Source of the DNA: an uncultured Flammeovirgaceae bacterium
GTDB lineage: Bacteria > Bacteroidota > Bacteroidia > Cytophagales > Cyclobacteriaceae
Assembly: GCA_937899105.1 (NCBI GenBank)
Contig: CALBPF010000286.1
Location: 1 to 37,862, forward strand
Length of the DNA: 37,862 nucleotides
Reading direction: 5' to 3'
Below, in pieces: positions 24,449 through 33,358 of the stretch (positions within the stretch are counted from its first letter, which is position 1; each line of letters begins with the position of its first letter). The notes below the pieces were generated by a model that made no database searches, was not told where the DNA came from, and worked only from the letters and a program-made list of their open reading frames with translations. A program made the position numbers and the translations under genes.

Positions 24449-26320
24449 ATGAACAGGACACGCTACTTTTTTATTGGGTTGCTTCTCTGCAGCTGTCAAG
24501 CCAATGAGAGCAATAAAGAAGTGCAAACCGGAAATATTGAACCTATGATATTAGACGACCCACACTCTTTTGCCAAGCCATCGGAATCTTTAGTAACTCA
24601 TTTGGACTGGCGTGCAACAGTGGACTTTGAGACTAAAATCATTTCCGGTACAGCTATACTCTCATTGCAAAACTCTAAAGATGCCTCACAGTTGATATTG
24701 GATACCAAATTACTGTCCATTGAGAGTGTTATCATAGGAGGAGAGCCTGTGGAGTATAATCTTGGTGAAATAGACGAATATCTAGGCCAATCTTTGTCAA
24801 TTAAGATCACCCCCCAAACTAAAAACGTTTCTGTTCATTACAAAACATCAAAAGACGCCGAAGCGCTGCAATGGCTAGCTCCCTCACAAACGGCAGATAA
24901 GGAAAGTCCATTTTTATTCACTCAATCTCAGGCAATTCTTGCGAGAAGCTGGGTGCCAATTCAAGATTCTCCCGGCATTCGATTTACTTACAATGCTGAA
25001 GTTACCGTTCCACAAGGATTGCTTGCGTTGATGAGTGCAGAAAACCCGGCTACTGTCAATGAAAGTGGTGTTTATAACTTTGAGATGAAACAACCTATTC
25101 CGGCTTATTTGCTTGCATTATCCGTTGGTCAATTAGAATTCAAGTCATTGGGAGTGCGAAGCGGAGTGCACGCAGAACCTACGGTAATTAATGCCGCAGC
25201 TTATGAATTTGAAGATCTCGAAGTCATGATTAAAGCAGCGGAGAATTTGTATGGCCCTTATCGCTGGGATCGTTATGACTTACTTGTTTTACCACCTAGT
25301 TTTCCCTTCGGAGGAATGGAAAACCCTAGACTGACTTTTGCTACACCAACCATTCTTGCGGGTGACAGATCGCTTGTTTCTTTAGTTGCTCATGAATTGG
25401 CGCACTCATGGTCGGGAAACCTCGTTACTAATGCCAACTGGAACGACTTCTGGCTAAATGAAGGCTTTACTGTTTATTTTGAGCAGAGAATTATGGAAAC
25501 GCTGTATGGAAGGGATTACTCCGAGATGCTCGCCGCACTTAGTGTGCAGGGCTTAAAAGAAGATATTGAGACTATGATCAAGGCGGGAAATTCAAATGAC
25601 ACAAAGCTGAAGCTCGACCTTGAAAACAGAAACCCGGACGATGGCGTGACATCCATCGCTTATGATAAAGGCTATCTGCTGCTAAGGAATATTGAAGAGA
25701 AACTAGGGAGGGAAAAATTTGATGCCTTTCTAAAAGGCTATTTCGAAAAGAACGCCTTTCGTGTAATGACTACCGAACAGTTTATCGTACAATTCGAGCA
25801 GTACGCACACGAAGAAGATTTTTTATTCGATTTGAATCAATGGATATATGATCCCGGTATTCCCAAGGGTGCAAGCCTACCAATTTCAGATCGATTTCTA
25901 CAAATTGATAACGCACTCCAGGCTTTTATGAATGGCGCGAAGGCTGGTACATTGGAAGTCAAAGACTGGACTTCTCACGAATGGCTACATTTTGTTAGGG
26001 CAATACCAGCAAATATGTCCTTTAAGCAAATGGAAGATCTTGATAACGCATTTAGCTTCACAGTTTCTGGAAACTCGGAAGTGCTTACCGGCTGGCTCAT
26101 CCAGGCAGTGAGTCATCAGTATACTCCAGCCTATGAAAGGCTTGAGAAATTCCTGATAAATACGGGGAGGAGAAAATTTTTAAGCCCGATATATGGCGAA
26201 TTAATTAAGTCTGAATCTGGCAAAGAGATGGCCTTGAATATTTACAAAAAAGCACGGCCTAATTACCATTTTGTAGCAACAAATACACTTGATGAAATGT
26301 TAGGCTTTCAATCAAACTAA
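24449..26320 (+). CDS. M1-family zinc aminopeptidase lipoprotein (LTA4-hydrolase-like)
   Basis: It cleaves N-terminal amino acids from peptides, with Zn2+. A lipoprotein signal (YFFIGLLLCSC, Cys16) precedes a beta-sandwich N-terminal domain. The substrate-binding GGMEN is at 288-292 and the zinc motif HELAHSW (His315, Glu316, His319) with third ligand Glu338 in NDFWLNEGFTVYFE. The 623-residue length and the helical C-terminal domain with SWSGNLVTNANWNDFW fit the leukotriene-A4-hydrolase-like subgroup. It is anchored in the envelope, probably for peptide nutrition. It is followed 11 bases later by tpx. Confidence 0.95.
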   Translation: MNRTRYFFIGLLLCSCQANESNKEVQTGNIEPMILDDPHSFAKPSESLVTHLDWRATVDFETKIISGTAILSLQNSKDASQLILDTKLLSIESVIIGGEPVEYNLGEIDEYLGQSLSIKITPQTKNVSVHYKTSKDAEALQWLAPSQTADKESPFLFTQSQAILARSWVPIQDSPGIRFTYNAEVTVPQGLLALMSAENPATVNESGVYNFEMKQPIPAYLLALSVGQLEFKSLGVRSGVHAEPTVINAAAYEFEDLEVMIKAAENLYGPYRWDRYDLLVLPPSFPFGGMENPRLTFATPTILAGDRSLVSLVAHELAHSWSGNLVTNANWNDFWLNEGFTVYFEQRIMETLYGRDYSEMLAALSVQGLKEDIETMIKAGNSNDTKLKLDLENRNPDDGVTSIAYDKGYLLLRNIEEKLGREKFDAFLKGYFEKNAFRVMTTEQFIVQFEQYAHEEDFLFDLNQWIYDPGIPKGASLPISDRFLQIDNALQAFMNGAKAGTLEVKDWTSHEWLHFVRAIPANMSFKQMEDLDNAFSFTVSGNSEVLTGWLIQAVSHQYTPAYERLEKFLINTGRRKFLSPIYGELIKSESGKEMALNIYKKARPNYHFVATNTLDEMLGFQSN

Positions 26321-26331
26321 TTATTAAAAAC

Positions 26332-26826
26332 ATGGCACAAGTTACTTTAGGAGGAACTCCGGTAAATACGGCGGGAGAGCTACCAGCAAAAGGCACACAA
26401 ATAGATTTTACGCTTACTAAAAATGACCTATCGGAAATCAGTTCCGATACATATAGAGGCAAGAAAGTAATTCTTAATATCTTTCCCAGTGTCGACACGG
26501 GAGTTTGTGCAACATCTATTCGAACTTTTAATGCTAAAGCAAGTTCCTTAGAAAATACTGCGGTGTTGTGCATTTCAAAGGACCTTCCTTTTGCTCAGGC
26601 CCGCTTTTGTGGTGCAGAAGGTATCGAAAATGTAGAGACCCTTTCAGACTTCAGGCATCCGGAATTTTCAGAAACGACGGGAACCCGATTTATAGATGGT
26701 GGTTTTGAAGGCTTGCATGCTCGTTCCATTATACTTCTAGATGAAGACGGAAAAGTAGTCTACACTGAACTCGTACCGGAAGTTGGGGAAGAGCCGAATT
26801 ATGATGCAGTCATAACGGAACTATAA
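26332..26826 (+). CDS. tpx: Thiol peroxidase
   Basis: An atypical 2-Cys peroxiredoxin of 164 residues. It reduces hydrogen peroxide and alkyl hydroperoxides with thioredoxin as donor. Peroxidatic Cys59 is in FPSVDTGVCATSIRTFN and resolving Cys93 in ARFCGAEG, with the Tpx-typical C-terminal GLHARSIILLDEDGKVVY and YTELVPEVGEEPNYD. The N terminus TLGGTPVNTAGELPAKG is also family-like. It is probably co-transcribed with the M1 peptidase. A stem-loop at 26834-26868 follows. Confidence 0.97.
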   Translation: MAQVTLGGTPVNTAGELPAKGTQIDFTLTKNDLSEISSDTYRGKKVILNIFPSVDTGVCATSIRTFNAKASSLENTAVLCISKDLPFAQARFCGAEGIENVETLSDFRHPEFSETTGTRFIDGGFEGLHARSIILLDEDGKVVYTELVPEVGEEPNYDAVITEL

Positions 26827-26833
26827 AATATCA

Positions 26834-26868
26834 TATCCATCCGATGGCCTTGATTCATTGGATGGATA
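26834..26868. terminator. Stem-loop between convergent tpx and M14 peptidase genes
   Basis: Arms TATCCATCC (26834-26842) and GGATGGATA (26860-26868) pair perfectly around a 17-nt loop. It begins 8 bases after the tpx stop and just before the M14 stop on the other strand. The T-tract is weak, so termination is inferred mainly from position. Confidence 0.5.
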
Positions 26869-26873
26869 AGTTT

Positions 26874-29384
26874 CTACAAGATTCCAACGATAAAGACGGC
26901 ATTACTAAAGAGCAGTTTGCCATTTTCCCAAAATGCTCTAAAAAGCGGGTTATCCACAAAATAAACTACTTGGCCTCTACCCTTTTGCTGCACACCGAAT
27001 ACCAAACTGTTTTCAAGTTTATTCAATGCCTTGAATCCGGCAAAACCACTTACCGGTTTAGAATTACCTTTTAGAACACCAATATTTTGGCCGCCATCCA
27101 AATAGGCAAATCGTTGGCTGCTGGTTTTTAGGGAATAATACTCCTTTCCATACCCATAGGCTAATGGATTCGAATTGTCCAACGAAACTTTAAATATGGC
27201 TCCGAATATCGAGCTTGATAATCCATCGCGCTCATAAGAGTCAAACGGTTTAAGTAGCCCATTTTCATTTTCTTTATTATTTTTCTTCTCTTCGTCCGAA
27301 GGGTCTTTTAATATAAATCCATTTTTTCCTGCAAAAGATCGTAGTGCATTACCTATTAATAGTAGCTTACCACCATCGCTTATCCAGCCACTAAGTTTTG
27401 ATAGAGCAGCCTCATCAAATAATCGATAGCGTCCGTTAGGCACGATCAGTACATTATAATCGTCCAAATTTATACTGCTAAAATAGGAGGTGCTAATGAC
27501 CGTTATGGGGTAGTTAATCTGTTGCTCAAAGAAATGCCAGACCTCTCCAAAACCCAGAGAAGAAGTCTGCTCACCGGAAAGTACGGCTATCTTTGGGGTT
27601 TCAAGCTTGGCAATTTCACCTGACCCCAAGTCTACTCCTGAATCCGCAAATCCGGTATAAACGGCATCAATGGAACGGGCATAGGTTTTTGCTGCATCTT
27701 GAATAATCTTATCAAATTGAGGTCCGAATTTTTCGTTTGTTCTGCGAGTCGCCACAATACTTCCTCGCTGATAGGTTTTACCGTTTAACGTTACCGGTTT
27801 GTGTGCTATTCTCAGGTTCAATCCCGCCTTTATTAGTTCAGTGAGCCATTTAACATCCTCAAGACTATTATATTTAGATATGTAGGCATAAGGCTTTTCG
27901 CCCTCCTCAATCTTCTTGGGAATTGGCAGCTTATATTCCCCGGATAGAGTAACCTTTTCCGTCAACGCATACGCATCCAACCCATAGGCATAGGGCAGGG
28001 ACCAAGCTGTAATGTCGTAGGTGAGTGTGTCAGAAAGTTTTGCCATGGGTTCGAACAATGCGGTTACCAATTTGGACTTTGGTTGGTAAGTATTTATCAC
28101 TAAATCACCGCCACCAACAGAAACAGAGGTATTGCCATTTTTTAAGTAGCTAAATCCATTAATCGCCTTACGGGTTTTACCTGTGCCATATTTAATTTTT
28201 TGCTTATCCAAGAAACGGGTAAGTGCAGCCATTTTATCGGGATTGTTAGAACCTTTAACTATATAACTTTTGTATTTGCCATCAGGGTTATTGACATTCT
28301 TTTCGAAGTAGGCTTCAAATTCTGATGTTAGTTTAGAAGCGTTCTGAGATGAAATTTCAACCGTAGAAATACCAGTAGTATAATGATGATCGATACGGTT
28401 TTTTAGTGTTAATGTGTCGCCATATTCGGTAATGATCCCTAAACCGGCAAAACCGTGACCGGCCTGCTCATAGGTCATACCTATTGCTCCGTTGTAGGTA
28501 GGGTAGGTATCTCCATAGCTGGGATAAAGCAGATCAAAACGCTCCTTAGTAAAGTAGAGCCAGTTTTTTTCATCAAAGTACTTGGCATGGTTCTTACCAA
28601 TTGTGATCTGAAATTCACGTTGCCATGGGGTAATTACTTCATGGTATGGCTCGGCCGCAGGAGCAAAATAATAAGGGCTGTTGTAACCCTGTTCATGAAA
28701 GTCTACATGAATATGGGGCATTACTTCATTATACAGTTGCATACGGCTTACCGATTCCTGCTGTGTTTGCCATGCCCAGTCCCTATTTAAATCGAAAAGG
28801 TAGTGGTTTGGCCTTCCTCCGGGCCAGGGTTCTCGGTGTTCCATGGCATCACCGTTGGGGTTGAAATGCTTGTTGCCATATTGGTTATAGAAATTGACAT
28901 ACCGGTCTCTCCCGTCAGGGTTAATGCCTGGATCCATGATCACAACAGTATTTTTCATCCATTCTTTGGCGCGATCGGCTGTTGCTAATTCATAAATGGT
29001 TTTCATTGAGGCTTCTGTGGAAGAAGCTTCGTTACCATGAATATTATAGCTTAACCATACAATGGCAATATTATCGTTGCTGACGCTCCCTTCGATCATT
29101 TTAGCTCTAATGAGATTATTTTGCCTGATATTGTCCCAATTATCGATATTCTCCGGGGAGGAAATGAGTACACTGACCAGGGCTCTGTGCTCGTATGTTT
29201 CTCCATATTGATGGATTTTCACGTTAGGTGACGTTTGAGCTACATGATTAACATACTCTACTACTTTATAATGGCGTGTAAATCGTTCACCTAGTTTATA
29301 ACCAAGAAATTGCTCGGGAGATTTTAGTTGGGCAAAGAGACCTGTCGATGTCAGTGTAAGTGCAAGAAAAACAGCCTTTCTCAT
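26874..29384 (-). CDS. M14-family zinc carboxypeptidase, secreted
   Basis: An 836-residue exported peptidase. The signal peptide is MRKAVFLALTLTSTGLFAQ. The M14 catalytic domain has zinc ligands His116 and Glu119 in YNIHGNEASSTEAS, the NPDGRDRYVNFYNQYG segment, and the third ligand region HVDFHEQGYNSPYYFAP (His230). The long C-terminal part (about 400-836) includes a class-I-amidotransferase-like region (YNVLIVPNGRYRLFDEAALSKLSGWISDGG), seen in this subgroup of Bacteroidota M14 proteins. It is probably periplasmic or surface, degrading peptides. It is convergent with tpx and divergent from the patatin gene across a 170-base region with a 20-bp palindrome. Confidence 0.93.
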   Translation of the reverse strand: MRKAVFLALTLTSTGLFAQLKSPEQFLGYKLGERFTRHYKVVEYVNHVAQTSPNVKIHQYGETYEHRALVSVLISSPENIDNWDNIRQNNLIRAKMIEGSVSNDNIAIVWLSYNIHGNEASSTEASMKTIYELATADRAKEWMKNTVVIMDPGINPDGRDRYVNFYNQYGNKHFNPNGDAMEHREPWPGGRPNHYLFDLNRDWAWQTQQESVSRMQLYNEVMPHIHVDFHEQGYNSPYYFAPAAEPYHEVITPWQREFQITIGKNHAKYFDEKNWLYFTKERFDLLYPSYGDTYPTYNGAIGMTYEQAGHGFAGLGIITEYGDTLTLKNRIDHHYTTGISTVEISSQNASKLTSEFEAYFEKNVNNPDGKYKSYIVKGSNNPDKMAALTRFLDKQKIKYGTGKTRKAINGFSYLKNGNTSVSVGGGDLVINTYQPKSKLVTALFEPMAKLSDTLTYDITAWSLPYAYGLDAYALTEKVTLSGEYKLPIPKKIEEGEKPYAYISKYNSLEDVKWLTELIKAGLNLRIAHKPVTLNGKTYQRGSIVATRRTNEKFGPQFDKIIQDAAKTYARSIDAVYTGFADSGVDLGSGEIAKLETPKIAVLSGEQTSSLGFGEVWHFFEQQINYPITVISTSYFSSINLDDYNVLIVPNGRYRLFDEAALSKLSGWISDGGKLLLIGNALRSFAGKNGFILKDPSDEEKKNNKENENGLLKPFDSYERDGLSSSIFGAIFKVSLDNSNPLAYGYGKEYYSLKTSSQRFAYLDGGQNIGVLKGNSKPVSGFAGFKALNKLENSLVFGVQQKGRGQVVYFVDNPLFRAFWENGKLLFSNAVFIVGIL

Positions 29385-29500
29385 TGTTAATCAAATCTTA
29401 TTAAAAAACTCGAATTTAAATATTCTAATGATGGCGTCAATAGCCGCCTAAAATTAACGCCTAATTTTTGTTCAAAAGGTGGACAGACCAGGTATATGGT

Positions 29501-29520
29501 TGTAAATGATATCATTTACA
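29501..29520. promoter_or_regulatory. Perfect 20-bp palindrome, likely operator
   Basis: TGTAAATGAT followed directly by its reverse complement ATCATTTACA. It sits 23 bases upstream of the TATTTTTG box of the patatin gene and 116 bases before the start of the divergent M14 gene. Symmetry and place suggest the binding site of a dimeric regulator; which one is unknown. Confidence 0.6.
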
Positions 29521-29543
29521 TGATTACCTTGTCCTCAAACTCG

Positions 29544-29551
29544 TATTTTTG
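29544..29551 (+). promoter_or_regulatory. -7 box TATTTTTG three bases before the patatin ATG
   Basis: Exact TAnnTTTG match followed by ATT and ATG 29555. It overlaps the TTG at 29549, making that codon unlikely as start. Confidence 0.65.
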
Positions 29552-29554
29552 ATT

Positions 29555-30427
29555 ATGCCTAAATCAGTAGCTCTTGTTTTGTCTAGCGGAGGCGCCAGAG
29601 GTGTGGCGCATATTGGGGTAATAGAGGCTTTAGAAGAAGCAGGTTATACCATTTCTGCCATAGCCGGCAGTTCGATGGGTGCAGTAGTGGGCGGCGTTTA
29701 TGCTGCCGGTAGATTGCCTGATTATAAAAAATGGATGTGTGAGCTGGATAAATTGGATGTTTTTAAACTATTGGACTTCACGCTAAGCGCCCAAGGCTTT
29801 GTTAGAGGTGAGCGTGTGTTTAATGAGATGAAGAAATTTATTGACGACTGTGATATTGAAGACCTAAATATCCCATTTAAGGCGATAGCCACAGACATTG
29901 TAAATAAAGAAGAGGTGGTATTTGAAAAGGGAAGTCTTTATACAGCTCTACGGGCCTCGGCAGCTATACCATCGGTATTGAAGCCATCTATCATCGATAA
30001 TGTAGAGTTGGTAGACGGAGGTGTAGTTAACCCTATTCCGGTCAAACATGTAGATAAGACTTTAACAAATATGCTTATTGTTTCTGATGTGAATGCAGAT
30101 GTTCCGAATACTATGCCTATGCAAAAAAAGGAGGAACAGACACGAATGTTACAAATGCTGGAGAAATGGAATAACTTTTTTCCCGGTACGCAGAGCCAGT
30201 CTAAGAACAAGCGCCTTAGCATTTTCGAATTATTTGCACGGTCCATTGATTTGATGCAAGACCGAATCTCGGATTATATTATCGAATCACATAAACCAGA
30301 TTTAGTCATTAAAATATCCAGAGATATTTGTTCAACCTTTGAGTTTTACAGGAGTACAGAGCTTATACAGTATGGTTACAAGGAGACACAAAAAGCCTTA
30401 AATAATGCACTACAAGCAGATCAATAG
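29555..30427 (+). CDS. Patatin-like phospholipase (RssA type)
   Basis: A 290-residue acyl hydrolase. The oxyanion motif is SSGGARGVAHIG (residues 10-21), the nucleophile elbow GSSMG has Ser40, and the dyad Asp154 lies in LVDGGVVNPIP. No signal peptide, so it is probably cytoplasmic or loosely membrane-bound, hydrolysing phospholipids. ATG 29555 is chosen because it gives the usual short lead before the glycine-rich loop. Its 3' end overlaps the methyltransferase gene by 23 bases, implying one transcript. An upstream palindrome may regulate it. Confidence 0.93.
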   Translation: MPKSVALVLSSGGARGVAHIGVIEALEEAGYTISAIAGSSMGAVVGGVYAAGRLPDYKKWMCELDKLDVFKLLDFTLSAQGFVRGERVFNEMKKFIDDCDIEDLNIPFKAIATDIVNKEEVVFEKGSLYTALRASAAIPSVLKPSIIDNVELVDGGVVNPIPVKHVDKTLTNMLIVSDVNADVPNTMPMQKKEEQTRMLQMLEKWNNFFPGTQSQSKNKRLSIFELFARSIDLMQDRISDYIIESHKPDLVIKISRDICSTFEFYRSTELIQYGYKETQKALNNALQADQ

Positions 30428-30977
30428 TGAAGTAGGTAACTTAGACCTCTATCTCTTAGATCAAATACTAAAAGGTTCTTTCGAGGGTCGAAATAAGATA
30501 TTTGATGCAGGCTGTGGAGAGGGAAGAAACCTCGCCTACTTTACGAATAACGGTTTTGAAGTTTACGGTATGGACCAAAATCCAAAGGCTTTACTTATGG
30601 CTTTGATGACCTATAAGAACATACCTAAAGAAAACTGGGTTGCAGGGGATTTGAAAGACATCCCCCACCCCAATGAATTCTTTGACGGGATCATTTGCAG
30701 TGCGGTTTTACACTTTGCTGAGGATTATAAGGACTTTGACAAAATGATGCAGGAACTGGTCAGAGTGCTAACTCCCGGTGGAATTATTTTCATCAGAACG
30801 GCTACCAGAGTAGGGTTGTCAGAACGGGATATTGAATCCGGCTTTACTTATCTTCTTGAACCAGAGCAGTTGTATAACTTTAACCGGCTTTATCCACTCG
30901 AGTTCTTAGAATTACCAAAGTCAGTTGTGGTTAATGGTCAGAGATCCATGGGCGTATTAGTGCTGAAGAAAAGGTAG
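30405..30977 (+). CDS. Class I SAM-dependent methyltransferase (TehB-like)
   Basis: A 190-residue single-domain methyltransferase. Motif I is IFDAGCGEGRNLAYF (about 36-50), acidic motif II YGMDQNPKAL, and the post-motif FDGIICSAVLHFAEDYKDF. The size and the GCGEGRN pattern resemble TehB-like or small-molecule methyltransferases; the substrate is unknown. It is coupled to the patatin gene by a 23-base overlap, which may hint at a lipid-related substrate, though that is speculative. Confidence 0.88.
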   Translation: MHYKQINSEVGNLDLYLLDQILKGSFEGRNKIFDAGCGEGRNLAYFTNNGFEVYGMDQNPKALLMALMTYKNIPKENWVAGDLKDIPHPNEFFDGIICSAVLHFAEDYKDFDKMMQELVRVLTPGGIIFIRTATRVGLSERDIESGFTYLLEPEQLYNFNRLYPLEFLELPKSVVVNGQRSMGVLVLKKR

Positions 30978-31036
30978 TGTTTTGATCGTTTCGTATAAAT
31001 TAATACCTTACGTTATCAACAAACTTTAAACAAACT

Positions 31037-31282
31037 ATGGAAGAACAGCAAAGTTCTGTTATGTCCGTTAAGGACTGGGTCATTACTCTCTTAATATCGA
31101 TAATACCATTCGTTGGTTTTGTAATGCTTTTTGTTTGGGGCTTTGGAAGTGGCACAAATCCAAACAAAGCTAATTGGGCGAAAGCAGCTCTCGTTATGTT
31201 TCTGATAATGATTGTTCTTTATTTCATTTTTGGTGCAGCTTTCATGGGGTTGTTTATGGCCGGAATGGGAGGCGGATACTGA
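31037..31282 (+). CDS. Small membrane protein with two helices
   Basis: An 81-residue protein with hydrophobic segments at about 12-34 (VITLLISIIPFVGFVMLFVW) and 47-75 (ALVMFLIMIVLYFIFGAAFM), a short charged loop (GSGTNPNKANWAK) and a glycine-rich tail. Similar small proteins with a NPNKxNWAKA loop are common in Bacteroidota, with no known function. Its TGA overlaps the ATG of the RDD gene (TGATG-type coupling), so the two are probably made together. Confidence 0.75.
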   Translation: MEEQQSSVMSVKDWVITLLISIIPFVGFVMLFVWGFGSGTNPNKANWAKAALVMFLIMIVLYFIFGAAFMGLFMAGMGGGY

Positions 31283-31782
31283 TGGAACGAATTGAAACGA
31301 GAGGAGTGGAATATGCGGGCTTCTGGCTTCGTTTTGTGGCTTATATAATTGATTATGCGATATTACAGATCTTAAATTTTGTCGTTGTCATACCCGTTCT
31401 TGGTTTACTCGGTCTTGGCATATTTACATCATTTGATGGTTTTAATCCGGATATGGTGAGTGAGGAGGAATCCATAGCAGTTTTTGTTGCCTTTATTTCG
31501 GCCATTAGCTCTATTGCTCTTTTGACACTAGCTCTTCAGGCACTATATTACGCCTTTATGCAATCCAGCAGCAGACAAGCGACGGTTGGAAAATTAGCCT
31601 TAAGCCTTAAAGTCACAGATATGGAAGGCGGTCGGATTGACTTTGGGAAGGCGTTGCTAAGAGAGCTTTGTAAAATTCTCAGTAGCGCGATTTTTCTAAT
31701 TGGCTACCTAATGGCTGGCTTTACGGACAAGAAGCAAGCTTTACACGATATTATACCAGGAACTCTGGTAGTAAAGGGATAA
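31282..31782 (+). CDS. RDD-family membrane protein
   Basis: A 166-residue protein that begins with the family pattern VEYAGFWLRFVAYIIDYAIL, whose Arg and Asp in the first helix name the RDD family. Two more hydrophobic segments and TVGKLALSLKVTDMEGGRI follow, then a third helix region near the end. Members are of unknown or transport function; some act as Na+/H+ antiporters. ATG 31282 is chosen over an upstream in-frame ATG at 31174, because the latter's extra 36 residues are the out-of-frame shadow of the preceding gene. A stem-loop terminator follows at 31800. Confidence 0.85.
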   Translation: MERIETRGVEYAGFWLRFVAYIIDYAILQILNFVVVIPVLGLLGLGIFTSFDGFNPDMVSEEESIAVFVAFISAISSIALLTLALQALYYAFMQSSSRQATVGKLALSLKVTDMEGGRIDFGKALLRELCKILSSAIFLIGYLMAGFTDKKQALHDIIPGTLVVKG

Positions 31783-31799
31783 CCAAAACCTGAGTATCA

Positions 31800-31830
31800 G
31801 ACTACAAAAGTCTTTAAGGCTTTTGTAGTC
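31800..31830 (+). terminator. Terminator after the RDD gene
   Basis: A perfect 11-bp stem GACTACAAAAG / CTTTTGTAGTC with a 9-nt loop, 17 bases after the RDD stop codon, followed by TTCTCCTTG (moderate T content). Confidence 0.75.
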
Positions 31831-32060
31831 TTCTCCTTGTAAAATATTAGGGCCAAGCCGTTAATACGGCTCCCATTAATGAGAAACTCGTTATAAAATA
31901 GAAAGAGTTAAAAGCTACAGCCGATCGTTTTTTTAAGAACAAATAATCATTATCATGTCCGTGACAACCCAGTCAAAGCCGGTAAAAAACCACATGTTAG
32001 ATCGTAGGTGGTACTTAAGGTAAAAAGTAATATTTTGAATAGACTTGGAAATAATGTAAT

Positions 32061-32097
32061 AAAGAGACTGCCTTTGGTTTGCTATGGCAGTCCCTTT
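32061..32097. terminator. Terminator stem-loop after the S8 peptidase gene
   Basis: Arms AAAGAGACTGCC and GGCAGTCCCTTT pair over 12 bp with one mismatch around a 13-nt loop. It starts 16 bases beyond the stop codon of the minus-strand peptidase gene. A T-rich tail on the plus side suggests it can act in both directions. Confidence 0.7.
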
Positions 32098-32113
32098 ATA
32101 TTTTTAGTTAAAA

Positions 32114-33358
32114 TTACCTACAAGCGATACTGTAGGACGTTCCGCTAAAACTAACAGAGCCGCATGAAGTGGGAGCTGCATTTCTATCGTGCATGATACC
32201 AGCAACAACCGGAGAGGCCATGGACGTTCCACTCAGAGTGGCGTAACCACCGTTTAGATAAGTGGAGGTAACACTACTCCCCGTAGCGATCCAGTCCACC
32301 GGTGAACCAAAATTGGAAAACGAGGAAAACTGGCCACTGCAAGTCATGGAGGCTACCGTGTACACACGAGTTAAATTTTGACATGCGGGATCATAAAAAC
32401 TGGCATCATCTGATGAATTACCTGCAGCCAAGGCAATGAATGATTGATCGTTCAAGCTGGCCAGTGCAGTACGATAAGCGCTAGCGCTGGAGCAGCCCGT
32501 TCTACTATTGGGCCCAAGGCTCATATTAACTACATCCCCAGGGATATCGTTGGATGCGATATAATTCATTCCGGAAATAATCTGGGAAGTTGGAGCAGAG
32601 CCTGACCCAAGCACGTCTACAGCAACAACAGGAGCGCCTGCGGAAACCCCAACCACTCCTATACTATTGTTAATAGCTGCCGCTATACCTGCCACATGCG
32701 TACCGTGACCGTTTGAATCATCAGGACTACTATCGGCGAAGGACCTTGAGAAGTTGAGCTGCACGTTTAAATCAGGGTGATCTAAATCTATACCTGTGTC
32801 AACGATCCAAATAAAGGTCTGTTTGTTTGAACCAATACCAAACCCCGATGCATTGTTAATAGCACAGGTAGTGGTTTGTGCTTGAGTTCTTGAACCACTG
32901 GTAGCAGCTTTCAGTTCGTCTTCTGTATAAACAGCTTCCACTTCAACGTCAAGCTTCACCATTCTGTCTTGTTCAATAAAATCTACCCGAGGGTCATTTT
33001 GCAGAATACTAAGCTCCTCGTCACTCAGTTTAGCTACGAACCCACTATACAGAGAAGTAAATTCTGCTTTTATCTGGCTTCGGTTAATTCTGTTTTCATC
33101 ATAAAAAGAACTGAGCTGCTTACTTACTCGCGAGGCTACTTCCTCAGAGTATTTTAGCTTTTCAGCTCTATCAGTGAACGTTGGCTCATTAGTTCTGCCT
33201 GAGGGGAAGGACTTTTCTTTAAGCACAACAATATACTGATCGGGAATCAATGATTCATCAGTGGATAATTCTTCGGCAATGTAAGATTCCTCTTCACTAC
33301 ACGAAAATACAAATAAAGCTAGGACAACCAAGACACACAAACATTTGTTGATTTTCAT
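32114..33358 (-). CDS. S8 (subtilisin-like) serine peptidase lipoprotein
   Basis: A 414-residue protease. A lipoprotein signal (VLVVLALFVFSC, Cys20) is followed by an inhibitor I9-like propeptide (about 40-135, DQYIVVLKEKSF ... DPRVDFIEQDR). The subtilisin catalytic triad is Asp187 (WIVDTGIDLDHPDL), His218 (NGHGTHVAGIAA) and Ser379 (LSGTSMASPVVAGIM), with oxyanion Asn in ALAAGNSSDDASF. It is close to the proteinase-K subgroup, with several cysteines. Its 3' end after the Ser motif is short (about 35 residues). It is a stand-alone gene with an AT-rich upstream region containing a tandem 14-bp near-repeat. Confidence 0.95.
   Translation of the reverse strand: MKINKCLCVLVVLALFVFSCSEEESYIAEELSTDESLIPDQYIVVLKEKSFPSGRTNEPTFTDRAEKLKYSEEVASRVSKQLSSFYDENRINRSQIKAEFTSLYSGFVAKLSDEELSILQNDPRVDFIEQDRMVKLDVEVEAVYTEDELKAATSGSRTQAQTTTCAINNASGFGIGSNKQTFIWIVDTGIDLDHPDLNVQLNFSRSFADSSPDDSNGHGTHVAGIAAAINNSIGVVGVSAGAPVVAVDVLGSGSAPTSQIISGMNYIASNDIPGDVVNMSLGPNSRTGCSSASAYRTALASLNDQSFIALAAGNSSDDASFYDPACQNLTRVYTVASMTCSGQFSSFSNFGSPVDWIATGSSVTSTYLNGGYATLSGTSMASPVVAGIMHDRNAAPTSCGSVSFSGTSYSIACR

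Larger units (their letters stand above)
31783..32113. other. Intergenic region, 331 bases
   Basis: It holds the two stem-loops listed separately (31800-31830 and 32061-32097) at its ends. The middle (about 31835-32055) shows no ORF of coding character, repeat or RNA gene that I can recognise. Confidence 0.6.

Noticed and set aside
26844..27074. 76-residue plus-strand ORF
   Set aside because: It lies almost entirely antisense to the M14 peptidase gene and has no recognisable features.
28455..28864. Plus-strand ORFs inside the M14 gene
   Set aside because: Antisense shadows of a clearly coding frame.
31174..31281. Longer start for the RDD protein
   Set aside because: The extra 36 residues come from the out-of-frame reading of the upstream small membrane gene and lack RDD character.
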